The notes under the pieces were generated by a model, which was not told the origin of the DNA, searched no databases, and was given only the letters and a program-made list of their open reading frames with translations. A DNA stretch of 64,000 nucleotides from Acorus gramineus (taxonomy: Eukaryota > Streptophyta > Magnoliopsida > Acorales > Acoraceae). This document shows, piece after piece, positions 25,901 to 35,033 of the stretch (position 1 is the first letter of the stretch; each line of letters begins with the position of its first letter). The stretch is taken from positions 434,001 to 498,000 of the forward strand of contig JAUJYN010000030.1 in NCBI GenBank assembly GCA_030737835.1. The letters run 5' to 3'. Both the position numbers and the translations under genes were made by a program.

Positions 25901-28900
25901 GCTCAAAGGTATGGTCACTTACATATAAGATGGCATGAGCATGGTTTTACCTTGCACAGAATTTTACTTGTCACTATTATACTCTATATGGTGAACATGC
26001 TTGATCTATTAATACATGTGTCCTTAGCTTGTCTTTTCTTTCTGATGATTCTAGTGTATTTGAACTCTGAAGCAAAAAATCTTTCTTCTTGTTTGATCTG
26101 AGTCATAGAAGTTGCTCTAATATGACATTCATTGTCATTGCAAGTGTGCAGTCCATAAGCATTTTCTATTTATATCAATAGATTTGTAAATATCAGATGT
26201 GCTGACCCCCTACATGGTTTACACGTATATGGCAGATCCTGCTACTGTATGTAAAGGTTGACATTCCATAAGCATTTTCTATTTAGATCAAAAGATTTTC
26301 TCCATTGTCATATAATCTATGCTTCGTTATGTTGAACTTGGTAATGCTAAGATTTAATCTCTGATATTTTAGTGGTAAACATCCCATACAAACACCATTT
26401 TTTTCACACACACAAGTTTATAGCACTGTAATAGTTTTAACATCATTCTTTCCTCAGATTGCCCGCCGTTTATTGGGTAAGATTTTGATTGACCTCCGAA
26501 ACACTCGTGAGGAAGCCATTAGTGTTGCTGAACCAAAAGTTAGTGAAGATCATACAAGAACATTTTCAAAAACTAGGAAGGAAGATGTTGATTACCAATC
26601 AAAGTCTCTTGCTAAGCATGATGATGCAAGAAGATCAAGTTCCACTAGTGAAAAGTCACTAGACCAGGATGATGATGATGATAAAGAGACCAAATATCGT
26701 CTAGATCCAAAGTAGTCATTCAACTCTTTTTGTGTTTTTTTTCCTTTGAATAATGCTTTATTTAACTGCTTATTCCTATTTTATTTATCAGGTATGCAAA
26801 TGTGAAAACTCCAGAGCGACATGTCCGTACACGCCTATATTTTACATCTGTATGTATTTTCATTGATACTTTTCTCCCAAACTCATTTTACTCATTGTAT
26901 GTGTGTTTATTTCTCACCTTTTATTGGTAATTTCATTAATAGATTCTTTATATCATGTCATATAAAGTATGTTGCACAATTTCCTTGTGAGGCCTCAGCC
27001 ATTATTGTCAGATGCGCAACATGTATGAATGCATAATGTTTCTGGATATGCTAATTTGTTTATTGCTTGCATAATAGCTATGAAGATATTCTTTATTAAA
27101 TAATTATATATGCCTACAATCCAAAACATTCAAAAGTTTATTTTAAACCCTTGTCAGTTCATTCTGTTCCATTTATTATCTTCCTAAGGGTTGATAGGCA
27201 GAGTTCTTGCTATCGATTTTCACTTTTATTGTACTCACTTCGATTTATAGGCCTATGTTGTTAGAAATGCCCATGCATATCCCTCATTTGAAGTTTGGGA
27301 ATGTCAAATTGTATATCCACATCCTGTAATTCCATGTGACACTGCTTGCATTTCAAAATAACAATTGCTAGGTAGCCAAAAGTTGTAAGAAATCAATTTC
27401 CTTGGAAGAATGTGAGAAAGCTTCACTTTCCAAAATAAAAATGGAAAAGACACCAACAATATGCAGACAAAGAACGTACGTTAGAACATTCCCATCATTT
27501 GATTCTTCAGATGTTTAAAAGAAAAATGCACAGATACAACTATGAGTTATGAAGGAAAAGCGAGAAATTTTTTTGTACTGGAGGCAAAGTGAAAGATGTG
27601 AAAGCTTACATTACCATTCCTATGTTATAAATTGAGAAGGTTGGTAACCTTATCTTTGAAATTCATTTGATTTAGTTCTGAAACTTGGTGGTATGTAAAA
27701 GATATGAAGTTACAAAGAAGCATTAGGTGAAATATACAGACTTTGTATTATTTTTACGATTACAAGAGTTAGAAGTTTGATGATCTTGAGACTTGAGTTT
27801 ATTCATTTCAGGTGCCATATTAGGCAGCATTGAAAACTATATTGTGCAATTGATATGGATTGAAATTTAGAAGGTAAGTGAGGAGAATCAGAATGGAATG
27901 GAGAAAATGTAGGTGTGAGATACAAATACAAATACAAATATGAGTATGGAACATGATTCATCATTTTTTTAAAATTTAGAATATGGGCATTAACTATCAC
28001 TATCATCATTAAGCACATTTTAAGTTCCAGTTTTGTTATTATTATACTCTTGTTTATCATATCAATGTTAGGGATACATTTTGAACATATTATACAGCAG
28101 TTTACACATGTTCAAACACAATGTGACACGTGATTGTATATTGTGCAATTGTGTAGAATGTCATATTCGATGCTCAAAAACATGTCCAGTAATTATTTGA
28201 TGTATATACTTCTGCATTGCATAACCCTTTTTTATTGTAATTTGTGTGTTGCATCATTCTGTGGATTGGGATGGATTTTGAACATATTATATCTTGCGGT
28301 TCCTGCAGGTGCTTAAACACAACATGTGATATACAAAAAAAAGAAGTCAATAATTTATAAATCGCATTGCATAACCATGTTACCAACACAATATGGTGAT
28401 TGCATACAATAATCACCCCATGAATTTTATGATAAGTTCTGTGTGTTTGCATGAGTGCTCTTATACTCATTTGTTCCTATGCACTTATGTGTTATTATGG
28501 ACTAGACATCGAGGAATTCAATTATTTTATAGGAAAAATAATTATTTTTCTATCCACTCTGCCTTCTCGCAGTTTTGTTCATCAGTAAATTTGAGTATAT
28601 ATAATAGTTTATTGTGATTTACAGGAATCTCACATACACTCTCTAATGAATGTCCTTCGTTATTGCAATGTGGATGAGTCCTTGCATGAAGAAGCCAGTC
28701 TTCTCTGCAAAAATGCGTTGGAGCGTTTATACAAAACTAGGGAACTTGATTACATGAGCTATATTGTCTTGAGAATGTTCGAAAATACAGAGGTAACAAT
28801 GGTACTTTCATAGTTTTTAGTTATATGTATTGTCTTGAGAATGTTCGAAAATACAGAGGTAACAATGGTACTTTCATAGTTTTTAGTTATATGTGGTCTG

Positions 28901-31233
28901 CACATTTCATATATATTAAAAAATTGAAAAAAAATAATGAAAACCATTAGTTTAAATTAGGGATATGACATGTTAACCTGCAAACTATGATAGAAAAGAA
29001 CTTATGAACTTGATTACATGAGCTATATTGTCTTGAGAATGTTCGAAAATACAGAGGTAACAATGGTACTTTCATAGTTTTTAGTTATATGTGGTCTGCA
29101 CACTTCATATATATTAAAAAATTGAAAAAAAATAATGAAAACCATTAGTTTAAATTAGGGATATGACATGTAAACCTGCAAACTATGATAGAAAAGAACT
29201 TATGAATGATCCAAAATTTATGTCAATGCATCTCTACTTATAATATTTTGACAATGTCATGAAACTGCATTGTTCTTTTCTCATGATTGATAATAATAGC
29301 TAAGTTCAAAACCATATGTTAAATGTTTCTTTCTCAGTATATATAGGGTAACATCGCTACCATTGTCATCTTGGCCAAGTAGATTCAAACTCGTTTCGCT
29401 TCTGTATTGTCCAAACCCTCTATTTGAACTTCATTGTATTCTATCATATCTTTGTCGACCTCCTGTATTGTATTTTCAGTTTTTCTTCTGCCCGGCGGGG
29501 GGGGGGGGGGGAAGGGTGGTGGCGTAGAACTGTTTCTTCTCCTAAGCAATATGTAGATGTAAATATGTTGGATCTTGTTCATCACTTCATCTGCCTCCTA
29601 CCCAAATGTTTGTCACTTGATTTGTTTCCATTTTAAACAATCTCCTACTTCATTGAAGATCATTTGCTACTTCTCTGATTCACCCTTAGTGTGATCTGGG
29701 GCGAATGGGTCATAAAATCCTGCAAAGTGAGGAACTGTTCTTTTAACTTCTGGTTGCATATTATATATATCAATCGATTCACTTTCATTTTCTTGGTGTG
29801 GAACTGATTGAAAGAAAAAAAATGTAGTTTGAAGATTTCATTTGAGAGACTAATAGAATGCTAATTGAGTAATGATTAAATGCACACTTAGATCGTATTT
29901 GTTCAAAATTGCTCCAACATCGCTTGCATTCTGACGTTGATGACGCTACCATTATCATTTAACTAACTAATACAGCTATTCTTCTCTATCACCTTTGGTT
30001 TTCAATTTTTGTAAATTTTGTCTCAAGAGATCTTTAGCAACTTGATGCTCATACTAGACATTTAATTAAACCTCTCTCTTTGTTCATGAATTTTGCCAAC
30101 ACTATTTTATGAACTACAATGCAAAACCATACTTGAATGAATATTCAAGTGAATCCATAATTAGCTCTAATCCTCAGGTGGAATCCACAAGCAAAAAACA
30201 GCATCAGTTATTTTTATTGATAACAAAATTTAAAAATTGGAGAAATTTTTTTCTATCATATATAAATTATCAAGATAGAAGCTCTCAAGAAGGATCTTTG
30301 AAGCAACTGATCCATAATTTTTTTTGTTTTTTGTTCTCCCTCAAGATGTAAAATTTATGTATATATCTAATGAAAAGTTGTAAAAAATCGATAGTAAAGT
30401 AATGGTTTAGTTTCCTTTTATTGTTGCAAACTTTTTTACTACCCCAAACATTCAATTAATTAGAAGTTTATAGTTGATTAAGGAAAACAACAATATCTAA
30501 TATTTATGTTATTTTGTCTATAAGCTGTGGACTGGAGTGGAAATTATGGAATTCTACTTGTAAAATGAAGGGCAATGCTTTTTTAGTCATTGGAATGTAA
30601 TCTATAAATGAGATACTGCTTAATTTTTGTTTACTGTTATCCTGAAAATGTGAAATAATCATCATCATCATCATGACTGTTGAATCTATTATTTTATTAT
30701 TTTAATCTTAGTATTCTTCTTGTGGGGACCGACATTTGTGAAAATGAAAATCAGGTTGCTTTAGAAGATCCAATGAGGTTCCGCATAGAGATGACATTCA
30801 GTCGTGGTGCAGATTTAAGTCCTTTGGAGGTAAACCTTTTGTTCCTATTGTTGAAGGTCTCAGACTAAGACGCAGAATGGAATGGAAAAAAAAAAAGACA
30901 TTTTGACTTCAAAGAAATAAGAGTGAAGAAATTTCTGTTTTCATGCATCTAATCCTTTCTATTGTTGAGCAGTACAATGATCATGAAGCTGCTTCATTAC
31001 ACCAAGAGCACACACTGCCCATTATGGGACCAGAGAGACTGCAAGAAGCAGGGTCATATCTCACACTAGAGAAAATGGAGATGATGATCCGTCCGTTTGC
31101 CATGCCGGCTGAAGACTTCCCACCTCCAGCAAATCCGCAGGGCTTCTCAGGCTACTTCAAGGGTGCGGGAGTGTTGGAGCGCCTCGTCAACCTATGGCCT
31201 TTCCATAAGCATGCAGCTACCCATGGGAAATGA
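2778..31233 (+). CDS. VIH: Diphosphoinositol pentakisphosphate kinase/phosphatase (VIH1/VIH2, PPIP5K family), 5'-partial
   Basis: This bifunctional enzyme makes 1,5-InsP8 from 5-InsP7 (and 1-InsP7 from InsP6) with an N-terminal ATP-grasp kinase, and removes the 1-beta-phosphate with a C-terminal histidine-phosphatase domain. In plants InsP8 reports phosphate status to SPX proteins and acts in jasmonate signalling. Exons: 2778-2841, 4863-5016, 6173-6243, 7735-7839, 8550-8642, 9141-9215, 10493-10578, 10737-10943, 11009-11108, 11201-11271, 13081-13162, 14849-15007, 15225-15267, 16821-16903, 17058-17120, 17204-17278, 19558-19683, 22684-22925, 23074-23118, 24668-24734, 25837-25908, 26458-26711, 26792-26849, 28625-28792, 30755-30829, 30973-31233. 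All have GT-AG borders. They total 2899 bases: one leading codon base, then 965 codons and TGA with no break. By alignment from memory with Arabidopsis VIH2, about 88 residues are missing at the start. VIH1 and VIH2 cannot be told apart. Confidence 0.96.
3602..4555 (+). mobile_element. L1-type LINE fragment (ORF2 C-terminal part), sense strand, decayed
   Basis: Translated in shifting + frames, 3640-3800 resembles the stretch after the L1 reverse transcriptase ([19 protein letters not shown], then a [17 protein letters not shown]-like block). About 4355-4530 resembles the zf-RVT entry region (GSADRAVW, then FSVK, then NKKIWG and FLWF). Several frame changes and stops separate these blocks, so the copy is dead. 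It lies in the same orientation as VIH. No poly-A tail or target duplication was found. Confidence 0.5.
4038..4260. repeat. Imperfect tandem repeat of about 105 bases inside the intron 1 LINE fragment
   Basis: Copy 1 (4038-4138) and copy 2 (4144-4260) both run from ggggaccagtcgttctttt through a ggacaaacaagg block to gaggagttctggatcaag. Copy 2 has a few extra bases in the middle. The duplication produces the repeated look of the two overlapping open frames here. Confidence 0.75.
5017..6172. other. VIH intron 2
   Basis: About 1.2 kb of plain AT-rich intron with no transposon that I can recognise. Its last about 90 bases are duplicated downstream of the gene at 31782-31880. Confidence 0.6.
7548..7682 (-). 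mobile_element. Antisense poly-A retroposon with perfect 19-base target duplication (VIH intron 3)
   Basis: The sequence aaaatttcttacatgtttt is present at 7548-7566 and again at 7664-7682. Between them is a T-run (7567-7582) followed by about 80 bases. Read on the minus strand this is a body starting ctctgggaccagggagaa, ending in ctccgatatc and followed by poly-A. A perfect 19-base duplication and an intact tail point to a fairly recent 5'-truncated LINE or SINE insertion. The family is not recognised. Confidence 0.8.
9338..9641. mobile_element. PIF/Harbinger (Tourist-like) MITE in VIH intron 6
   Basis: The left end (9341) reads gggctggtttggcaag. The right end (to 9638) is the reverse complement of gggatagtttggcaag, so the 16-base terminal inverted repeats differ at two positions. 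The flanks are the 3-base repeat TAA (9338-9340, 9639-9641), the PIF/Harbinger target size. The interior repeats ggggataa-like motifs. It is non-coding, 298 bases long, and related to the element at 12447-12951. Confidence 0.85.
10938..31233 (+). CDS. VIH exons 8-26: histidine acid phosphatase half and C-terminus
   Basis: The phosphatase signature [10 protein letters not shown] begins at R284-H285 (VIH2 R372/H373 by the same offset). The catalytic histidine codon is split by intron 8 (CA at 10942-10943, T at 11009). Downstream family blocks include [17 protein letters not shown] (exons 12-13), [18 protein letters not shown] (exon 14), [19 protein letters not shown] (exon 15), [18 protein letters not shown] (exons 19-20), [20 protein letters not shown] (exons 22-23) and [17 protein letters not shown] (exon 25). 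Exon 22 carries the variable polar insert of the phosphatase domain, with several serines and an acidic run of five D (about residues 765-769). The C-terminus is short, ends HGK and has no membrane segment, as expected for a cytosolic enzyme. Confidence 0.9.
11340..11465. repeat. Degenerate AGCTTG-rich repeat in VIH intron 10
   Basis: A run of loosely spaced gcttgagc, caagctt and aagcttgag words, a low-complexity pattern widespread in plant introns. No ends or coding content. Confidence 0.5.
11640..13060. repeat. Diverged direct duplication of an intron 10 segment (about 440-base period)
   Basis: Unit A (about 11650-12090) and unit B (about 12090-12440, resuming at 12952-13055) share ordered landmarks. 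Examples are acatgtacataata at 11801 and 12239, the caccattatc-type Tcaatttct block, atgtagat followed by atctttgctc, and after it gtggatg followed by gcattaac and cttttacta. Unit B is interrupted by a PIF/Harbinger MITE, and unit A preserves the empty site. Identity is moderate, so the duplication is old. Confidence 0.7.
12447..12951. mobile_element. PIF/Harbinger-type MITE in VIH intron 10
   Basis: The ends are ggcctagtttgg (from 12450) and ccaaactaggcc (to 12948), a perfect 12-base inverted repeat. They are flanked by TTA (12447-12449, 12949-12951). The interior shares gagatattttgttcta and ggggataa words with the element at 9338-9641, so both belong to one family or to sister families. It is non-coding, 499 bases long. 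Confidence 0.88.
13418..14090 (-). mobile_element. L1-type LINE 3' fragment (zf-RVT region), antisense in VIH intron 11
   Basis: On the minus strand, the stretch 14060 down to 13840 reads [19 protein letters not shown], then a C-x2-C (VFCGAKEE), then a CHLFL-like block. This is the zinc-binding zf-RVT region near the C-terminus of plant L1 ORF2. The T-run at 13418-13426 is the poly-A tail in reverse. Frame changes and stops show it is inactive. No target duplication was found. Confidence 0.7.
15850..16480 (-). mobile_element. L1-type LINE reverse transcriptase fragment, antisense in VIH intron 13
   Basis: Minus-strand translation gives [13 protein letters not shown] (the FEKAYD-like block), then LHQGDPL, then [15 protein letters not shown], then [12 protein letters not shown] (about 16050-16015), which is the RT active-site YADD. 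The blocks are in canonical L1 order with frame changes between them. About 15870-15985 is an unusually GC-rich cggacccgg-type insert or decayed repeat. There is no 3' tail. Confidence 0.8.
17390..18250 (-). mobile_element. L1-type LINE endonuclease-region fragment, antisense in VIH intron 16
   Basis: Minus-strand reading starts with [14 protein letters not shown] (about 18225-18185), the SWNVRGLG start motif of plant L1 endonucleases. It continues to [12 protein letters not shown] (about 17945-17910) and a KGWWxG-like stretch, the usual block just after the endonuclease. The spacing is shorter than in full elements, so internal sequence has been lost. A GGLGIK-containing open frame at 18291-18497 may belong to another LINE remnant. 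Confidence 0.65.
18490..19080 (-). mobile_element. Decayed LTR fragment (Ty3/gypsy-like), antisense in VIH intron 16
   Basis: The layout resembles the opposite-strand LTRs in the right half of the window: a start like tgacgccc near 18489, aacggaagataagtag near 18739, and a gaatgagttgaagagcttagctagtaa block near 18885 that parallels the conserved ggggtgagcc/acgctcagtg motif. Similarity is weak and the ends are not sharp. It is an old broken copy, or possibly a misreading. Confidence 0.35.
18986..19077. repeat. Tandem pair of about 50-base period
   Basis: cattaaagcttttcaatacta (18986) is repeated at 19037 with one change. Each copy ends in attttcaaaataat. Two copies only. Confidence 0.7.
19684..22683. 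other. VIH intron 17, the longest intron (3.0 kb)
   Basis: AT-rich sequence. A local duplication with a 57-base period (aacatgtattgtgaaaatatgat at 19885 and 19942) is the only repeat found. No coding domain, poly-A retroposon or terminal repeats were recognised in the rest. Confidence 0.55.
23520..24160 (-). mobile_element. Decayed LTR-like sequence in VIH intron 19
   Basis: Contains the phrase gtggggtgagctgaacgcccagtgatgg (about 23936-23963), close to the conserved ggggtgagcc-cacgctcagtg motif of the long LTRs to the right, with the expected catgaat and gcgctcgtgacc surroundings. No ends or target duplication. An old fragment. Confidence 0.35.
26850..28624. other. VIH intron 23
   Basis: 1.8 kb of AT-rich intron. 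It has a short acaaat microsatellite (about 27926-27945) and a weak repeat of ttttgaacatattata (28078 and 28272). Nothing else recognised. Confidence 0.55.
28762..29207. repeat. Recent tandem duplications carrying the exon 24 end and its splice donor
   Basis: The block beginning tattgtcttgagaatgttcg is present at 28762, 28828 and 29026. The first copy is the authentic 3' end of VIH exon 24 with its donor (GAG|GTAACA at 28792/28793). Copies 2 and 3 carry the same exon end and donor context (donors at 28859 and 29057). The spacing is 66 and then 198 bases. Copies 2 and 3 agree over nearly their whole length, so the event is young. Reading past the first donor meets an in-frame TAG after six codons. 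Confidence 0.9.
29497..29511. repeat. Run of 15 G in VIH intron 24
   Basis: An uninterrupted G tract within otherwise AT-rich intron 24, flanked by cccggc and gaagggtgg. Prone to length change and sequencing error. Confidence 0.85.
30968..30972 (+). promoter_or_regulatory. NAGNAG tandem splice acceptor of the last VIH exon
   Basis: Intron 25 ends gagcag, with two adjacent AG dinucleotides (30968-30969 and 30971-30972). Use of the distal CAG gives E-Y-N-D. Use of the proximal GAG would add one glutamine. I chose the distal site because CAG is the stronger acceptor and it fits the family alignment. Confidence 0.6.
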
Positions 31234-31740
31234 TTTAACAGACTCCTGATTCACAGTTTGGCTATTCCTTGCTTTCACATGATGATTCATACAAGATCCT
31301 GCATATTCACTATTGTGATTCATATGATATTGGATTTCTTGGGGATCGTTTGTATCCTGTTGGCAGGTTTTGCAGGCAATGTCTTTGGAAACAGTTCTGT
31401 AAATATATTCTTAGAATTTCTTCAGCACAATATGAATAAATCATATGAATTTCCCTGGCATTGCAGGTCTAGGAATAGCTCTCAACCAGTTGTAAAATTG
31501 ATCAAAGCATCTTTTGGTCACAGGCTTACACATTGGTTTAAGAGTGCTATTCTTATTCTGTGAATCATAAATCCAATCTTTCATTAAGTGCACTGATATC
31601 CCTCCAATTTAAACCTTCAGCTCAACAATCAGCATATCCAATTAGCTTCTCCAACTTAAAATGCCAAGCGCTTTAATTATGAGTCAATTCATCTCTTTTC
31701 CATGAATAAATGTATATATATATTAAAGGAAAATGCGTAT
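31234..31740 (+). other. VIH 3' untranslated region with candidate poly(A) signals
   Basis: After the stop at 31231-31233 the sequence is AT-rich and non-coding. AATAAA occurs at 31435-31440 and 31705-31710. Either could serve as the near-upstream element. The true cleavage site cannot be seen. Confidence 0.5.
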
Positions 31741-31781
31741 TTTTTCTAACAATATGGTTCTTCAATGATTTTGTTCCAATT

Positions 31782-31880
31782 AGGGTTTCCCGTTACATTG
31801 TAAGTTTACTTTGGGTTTGAGAAAGTTTCATTCTTCTCTTCTCCAGTAATATTTTCTTGCTTTTATTGAGGGGGATGATC
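31782..31880 (+). pseudogene. Stray fragment of VIH intron 2/exon 3 boundary
   Basis: About 98 bases align with 6082-6183. Shared blocks are ggtttccc, then tttgggttt, then gtttcatt, then cttgctttt and ggggatgatc. By eye the identity is about three quarters. The match covers the end of intron 2, the acceptor and the first codons of exon 3 (G-D-D), then stops. It lies about 0.5 kb after the VIH stop codon in the same orientation. It looks like a remnant of an old partial duplication of the gene and has no coding capacity. Confidence 0.7.
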
Positions 31881-31986
31881 CTTCTACGGTGTAATTCAGT
31901 CGGTTTGATTCGATTTTTATAAATTCAAATTGAAGGACATTTAACCCTTAAGAAAATCACATTTACAATTATATCTTGTATATTTA

Positions 31987-34420
31987 GATCTACATGCATT
32001 TGTTTTTTTTTGTTTTTTTAGCCAGGCAAGTAAGTATATTAATATACAAGGGAATATATACAAGAAGATTAGAGGGTGGATCAAGATTCATTAATGGTGG
32101 GATATCTCTCTTGCCATATACAGAAAAAGATTCAACAGAAATAGACAAACAATAGCATATTAGAGTCAATAAGGGAGAAACAAGGGAAAACACTGACCGC
32201 TATGAGTTAACCTTTTGACTGGTGTGCTACAAGGTGGTCTACCACACAGTTCCCTTCACGATAAATATGAGAAATCCATTATGAGTGAGAGATTGAAGTG
32301 AATAAAGGTCCCGAATTGCAGTCCAAGGTGCCTTGTCTCTTCCCACTACCCATGCAACAATAGTTGTGGAGTCAGTTTCACTCCAAACTTGCAAGGGTCC
32401 AAAGTCACAAGCTAGTTGAACACCCGCCACCACTCCTTTAAGCTTAAGAAGATTTATGGAACACACATGAATTCGGGGTGACATGGCAGAATGACAGATT
32501 CCCAAATGATCTCGTATTAATGCTCCAAAGCCAAATCTGTCTTCTACTAGCAATCCGTCAGAATTTGCTTTGATCCAACCCAATGGTGGAGGTGACCAAG
32601 AGATTAGTTTAGGCTCAATCTCCTTTTCCATGTAGGAGACGTTGAAGAGACTTTAGAATTTGGGGGTAAGTGGGGATTGAGGGTCTTCAAAAACTTGATC
32701 TTTAAAACAATGTGTGGTGGCTTGGATCACCTATCTAGCAATGAGTGTCTTGTGAAGGAAAGTGGACCTGAACACTCTTTTGTTTCGCTCCTTCCAGATT
32801 GACCAAACAATTTGAGAGAAGAAATTGTAAAACCTTTCTTCCGGATTCAAATTTCACAAGCATGGCAAACAAAGTGAAGTGATCTTCTAGAGTGGGCTTT
32901 CTACTCCTTCTGAATCCGAGTGATCTAAGAATGACTGCCCATACAAAGGCTAAGAATGGGCAATGTATCATTAGGTGAACAACAGTCTCCTCAACAATGT
33001 CACATATCCCACAAGAACTAGATGGAGAAAGACCATGGTTGAACAATCTGGCTCGGGTTGGTAGCCTATTTAGGGTCGCTTGCCAGCAAAGGAGGGAGTG
33101 TTTTTGAGGTTGAATGGGATTCCATAAATGCTTTGACCAAGGGATTTCAGGTTGGCGTTGTTTGGAGGCATTCCATGTTGCTAAGCAAGAGAAGCTACCA
33201 GATTTATGCCCCGTCCATATGATTTGATCAGGTCCCCGCCCACCAACTTCTTGTTCTGTGACAATCTCTCATATATTATTAAATGTTGTAGGCCAACGGT
33301 GCGGCTTCAACCATTTTTCATTAGCTATCAAAGAGTTGAGAGTGACTGAACCTAGGGGACCCATAGAAAGGTACCGGCACCCTTGGAAGTGATGTCAGAG
33401 GCCAAAACTGAGCAGCATGGATCATCCTATAAGTTCATCAAAGTGCCTTCAAAGATGAGGTATCAGACATCCTTTTGAATCCAATCTCTCGACTTAAGGA
33501 TGCGTTTCCAAGACCATGACTTGGAGGAAGAAGATGGATGGTCCAAATGTTCTTTTAAGTGAAATACTTCTTCTTCATCCATGAAGCCCAAAGGGAATTA
33601 TGGTTTGTGACGAACTACCGAAACCGAAGGCCCATTGCTGTAATGTTCCATTCATCGATTCGCTTTATGCCAAGGCCACCTTCATTAACTGGAGAGTAAA
33701 TTGCTGACCGAGAGACTTGATGTTGTTTGGGAGTGTTGTCACCATCCACCCAAAGGAAATGCCTTTTTAATTTTTCCATGGAATGTATGGTTTGCTTATG
33801 CAGCGAGAAATAGGTTGTCTAGAAATGACTGAAGCTGAGGAGAACCGATTTAATGAGTTCGACTTTACCTACCTTAGAAAGCATGTCACTGGACCAAGAC
33901 TATATTTTGTTCCGAATCTTATCAATAAGGGAGAGGCACATTGAATGAGTCAACGCTCCATGAAATAGGGGCACACCAAGATAGTGAACCGAGAAACTAT
34001 GTTGTGGGATGCTCATAATTGAGGAGAATTGACTGCTCTCAGGCTTGATGAAAAGTTGGCTTTTTTTGGGTTTAGTTGCAAACCGGAGAACATAGAGAAA
34101 TCTTCAAACATAACTTTTATAACCTTTGTAATTTGTAGTAGACATGCATCAAATCATATCATCCGTGAAGCATAAATGAGTTATGTTCAGAGGAGAATTG
34201 ATGAATTTGCCTATAGTTCCTTGGGCCACATCGTCATCCAAGATGCAAGATAGTCCTTGCATAACAATGACGAATAAAAGGGGAGAGAGAGGGTTCCCTT
34301 GTCAAAGACCACATGAAGAGCGAAAGAAACCATGCGGGTTTCTGTTAAGGACTATAAAAGGAGGTTGTGGATGTACATTGTGATATCCAATTGATCAAAT
34401 ACGATCCACATGCATTTGTT
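31987..34420 (-). mobile_element. 5'-truncated L1-type LINE with RNase H, flanked by an 18-base target duplication
   Basis: gatctacatgcatttgtt (31987-32004) and gatccacatgcatttgtt (34403-34420) flank the element with one mismatch. The T-rich run after 32004 is the poly-A tail read backwards. On the minus strand the ORF2 remnant reads QGNPLSPLLFVIVMQGLS and HLCFTDDMI (RT, about 34300-34130, with FTDD in place of YADD or FADD), then FSGLQLNPKKA. Next is a zf-RVT block NHGLSPSSSCGICD with VVHLMIHCPFLAFVWA (about 33040-32930). Last is an RNase H domain starting WSPPPLGWIKANSDG with a later SETDS (32631-32239). Stops, including one just before QGNPLSP, and frame shifts make it inactive. A C-terminal RNase H is typical of plant L1 elements. 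Confidence 0.88.
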
Positions 34421-35033
34421 ACGTTCGCATATCTATAAAACTAATATTTTAAATTCTCGTGCAATTTGACATCAAATGACACATTCCAATAGAAATTTTT
34501 TAAAAAAATATGTGACCATTGAAAAAATATGTAATCAAAGAAAGTGAAAACAAATTAGTGGAGTGACAGAGAAACATCAAAGGGTATATTGTAACTATAA
34601 TTATTTGTATTTTGTAAGGGGTACTCCATAAAATACCATCAATGGAAGAAGAAAAAAACCCATCTATAAACGAACAGATAGTTCTTTCAACTCTGGCTTC
34701 AGTTTTTTTTCTTCCATGTAATGTTTTCTCTCATCCCTCATTCAGACTTTGTAACTCTGGTTTTGAAATATAAATCGTGTAAGCAAGTGTCTACATTTTA
34801 CTAAAAAAAACTCCCTCAATTGTAATTGTGTTTCCAATACTGTATAAGGAAAATGATATGTTTAATCCCTTGTGCAATCCTATTTGTAGTCCGTATAATT
34901 TTTTTTATAAAAAAATATACACTCTCCTATTAAAAGTATATATATTGTTATATGAAATTAAGTATGTATTGAGATACAATAATGCATTTTTTTCTTTTAA
35001 AAAATGAATGTTTTTGCTTCAAACATAGGGTCT
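34421..35033. other. AT-rich spacer
   Basis: No gene, terminal repeats or domain recognised. Homopolymer-rich AT sequence between the LINE and the hAT element. Confidence 0.6.
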
